Positions 63,765 through 64,000 of a DNA stretch of 64,000 nucleotides are shown in pieces. Every line of letters begins with the position of its first letter. Position 1 is the stretch's first letter. Both the position numbers and the translations under genes were made by a program. Origin of the DNA: an uncultured Bradyrhizobium sp. (GTDB taxonomy: Bacteria; Pseudomonadota; Alphaproteobacteria; Rhizobiales; Xanthobacteraceae); assembly GCF_936943645.1 (NCBI RefSeq), contig NZ_CAKZJO010000052.1, positions 185,816-249,815 on the forward strand, given 5' to 3'. The notes under the pieces are model-generated. The model saw only the letters and a program-made list of their open reading frames with translations, ran no database searches and was not told the DNA's origin.

Positions 63765-63918
63765 GTGTCCCGGACGCGCTGCAGCGCCTCTATAGCGCTG
63801 CTGCGCTGAACCGGGACCCAGCAGCCGCGCGCCGTGCCGAAGCATGGGCCCCGGCTCTGCAGCGCACCGCTCCCGACGATGCTTCGCATCGCGGGGCGCT
63901 GCGCTGCGTCCGGGGCAC
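63765..63918. repeat. Dispersed repeat (GTGTCCCGGACGC family), copy 2
   Basis: GTGTCCCGGACGC at the left pairs with GCGTCCGGGGCAC at the right. It contains CGATGCTTCGCATCG and GCAGCGC/GCGCTGC hairpins. It is longer than the copy at 53139-53267 but shares both ends. It begins 22 bp after the hpnH stop and may act as its transcript end. Confidence 0.83.
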
Positions 63919-63947
63919 GAGAGGAGTGTGAGCCATTCTCTCTCGCC

Positions 63948-64000
63948 GTCATTGCGAGGAGCTCAGCGACAAAATTGCGTAGCAATTTTGCGCAGATGCG
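63948..64000. repeat. Partial dispersed repeat (CGTCATTGCGAG family), cut by window edge
   Basis: CGTCATTGCGAGGAGC at the start matches the left end of the element at 37566-37653, including the GAGGAGC extension. An internal hairpin AAAATTGC/GCAATTTT follows. The rest lies outside the window. Confidence 0.7.

Noticed and set aside
61556..63985. An 809-codon open frame on the minus strand opposite ispH and hpnH
   Set aside because: Both genes beneath it have complete catalytic motifs on the plus strand. The antisense product has no recognisable domain and crosses repeats.

Overview
The window is ordinary chromosomal DNA from a high-GC alphaproteobacterium, very probably Bradyrhizobium or a close Bradyrhizobiaceae relative. 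The evidence is the hopanoid genes hpnO, hpnN, ispH and hpnH; the adjacent TIGR03808/TIGR03809-type genes; split methylmalonyl-CoA mutase subunits with meaB; an imuA-imuB-dnaE2 SOS cassette with an alphaproteobacterial LexA box; a SigF/NrsF pair; and many short palindromic intergenic repeats. No rRNA, tRNA, transposase, integrase or CRISPR array was seen.

Layout. 1-2184: a truncated GT87-like membrane glycosyltransferase and a HerA-like ATPase. 2537-5352: two small genes, then the folate operon folP-folB-folK. 5435-16726: mutA, a GFA-domain gene, mutB, an orphan minimal nucleotidyltransferase, a secreted DUF3298-like protein, a SRPBCC protein, a tripartite tricarboxylate transporter (tctC, tctB, tctA), meaB and pcp. 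16924-19122: convergent TIGR03808 and TIGR03809 family genes. 19651-22653: an ECF sigma factor, a membrane anti-sigma factor and a subtilisin-like protease in one operon. 23092-26614: a diguanylate cyclase, a DUF2336 protein and an ECF sigma/NrsF pair. 26905-38492: a disordered exported protein, enoyl-CoA hydratase, TolC-like protein, amidohydrolase, a CzcA/CzcB-type metal efflux pair, a class III CoA-transferase, a small membrane protein and an SDR.

38676-47336 is a two-way DNA-damage locus. imuA-imuB-dnaE2 runs leftward; a radical-SAM DNA repair/modification protein and a DUF4130-UdgX fusion run rightward. A LexA-type GTTC-N7-GTTC box lies between them. dnaE2 carries an in-frame palindromic repeat inside its coding sequence. 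47436-53133 holds a Pit phosphate transporter, an M20 amidohydrolase, a GMC oxidoreductase and an alpha/beta hydrolase. 53382-56125 is a third ECF module: metallophosphoesterase, cupredoxin, ECF sigma factor and zinc-finger anti-sigma factor. 56447-63742 is a hopanoid locus; hpnN is preceded by an exact match to the EcfG general-stress promoter (GGAAC-N16-CGTT).

Most interesting: the shared SOS control of the mutasome and the UdgX operon; the coding-region palindromic element in dnaE2; an anti-sigma factor whose periplasmic end resembles the propeptide of the neighbouring protease; sigma-specific promoter matches ahead of the SigF-like gene and hpnN; and a GFA gene wedged between the two mutase subunits.
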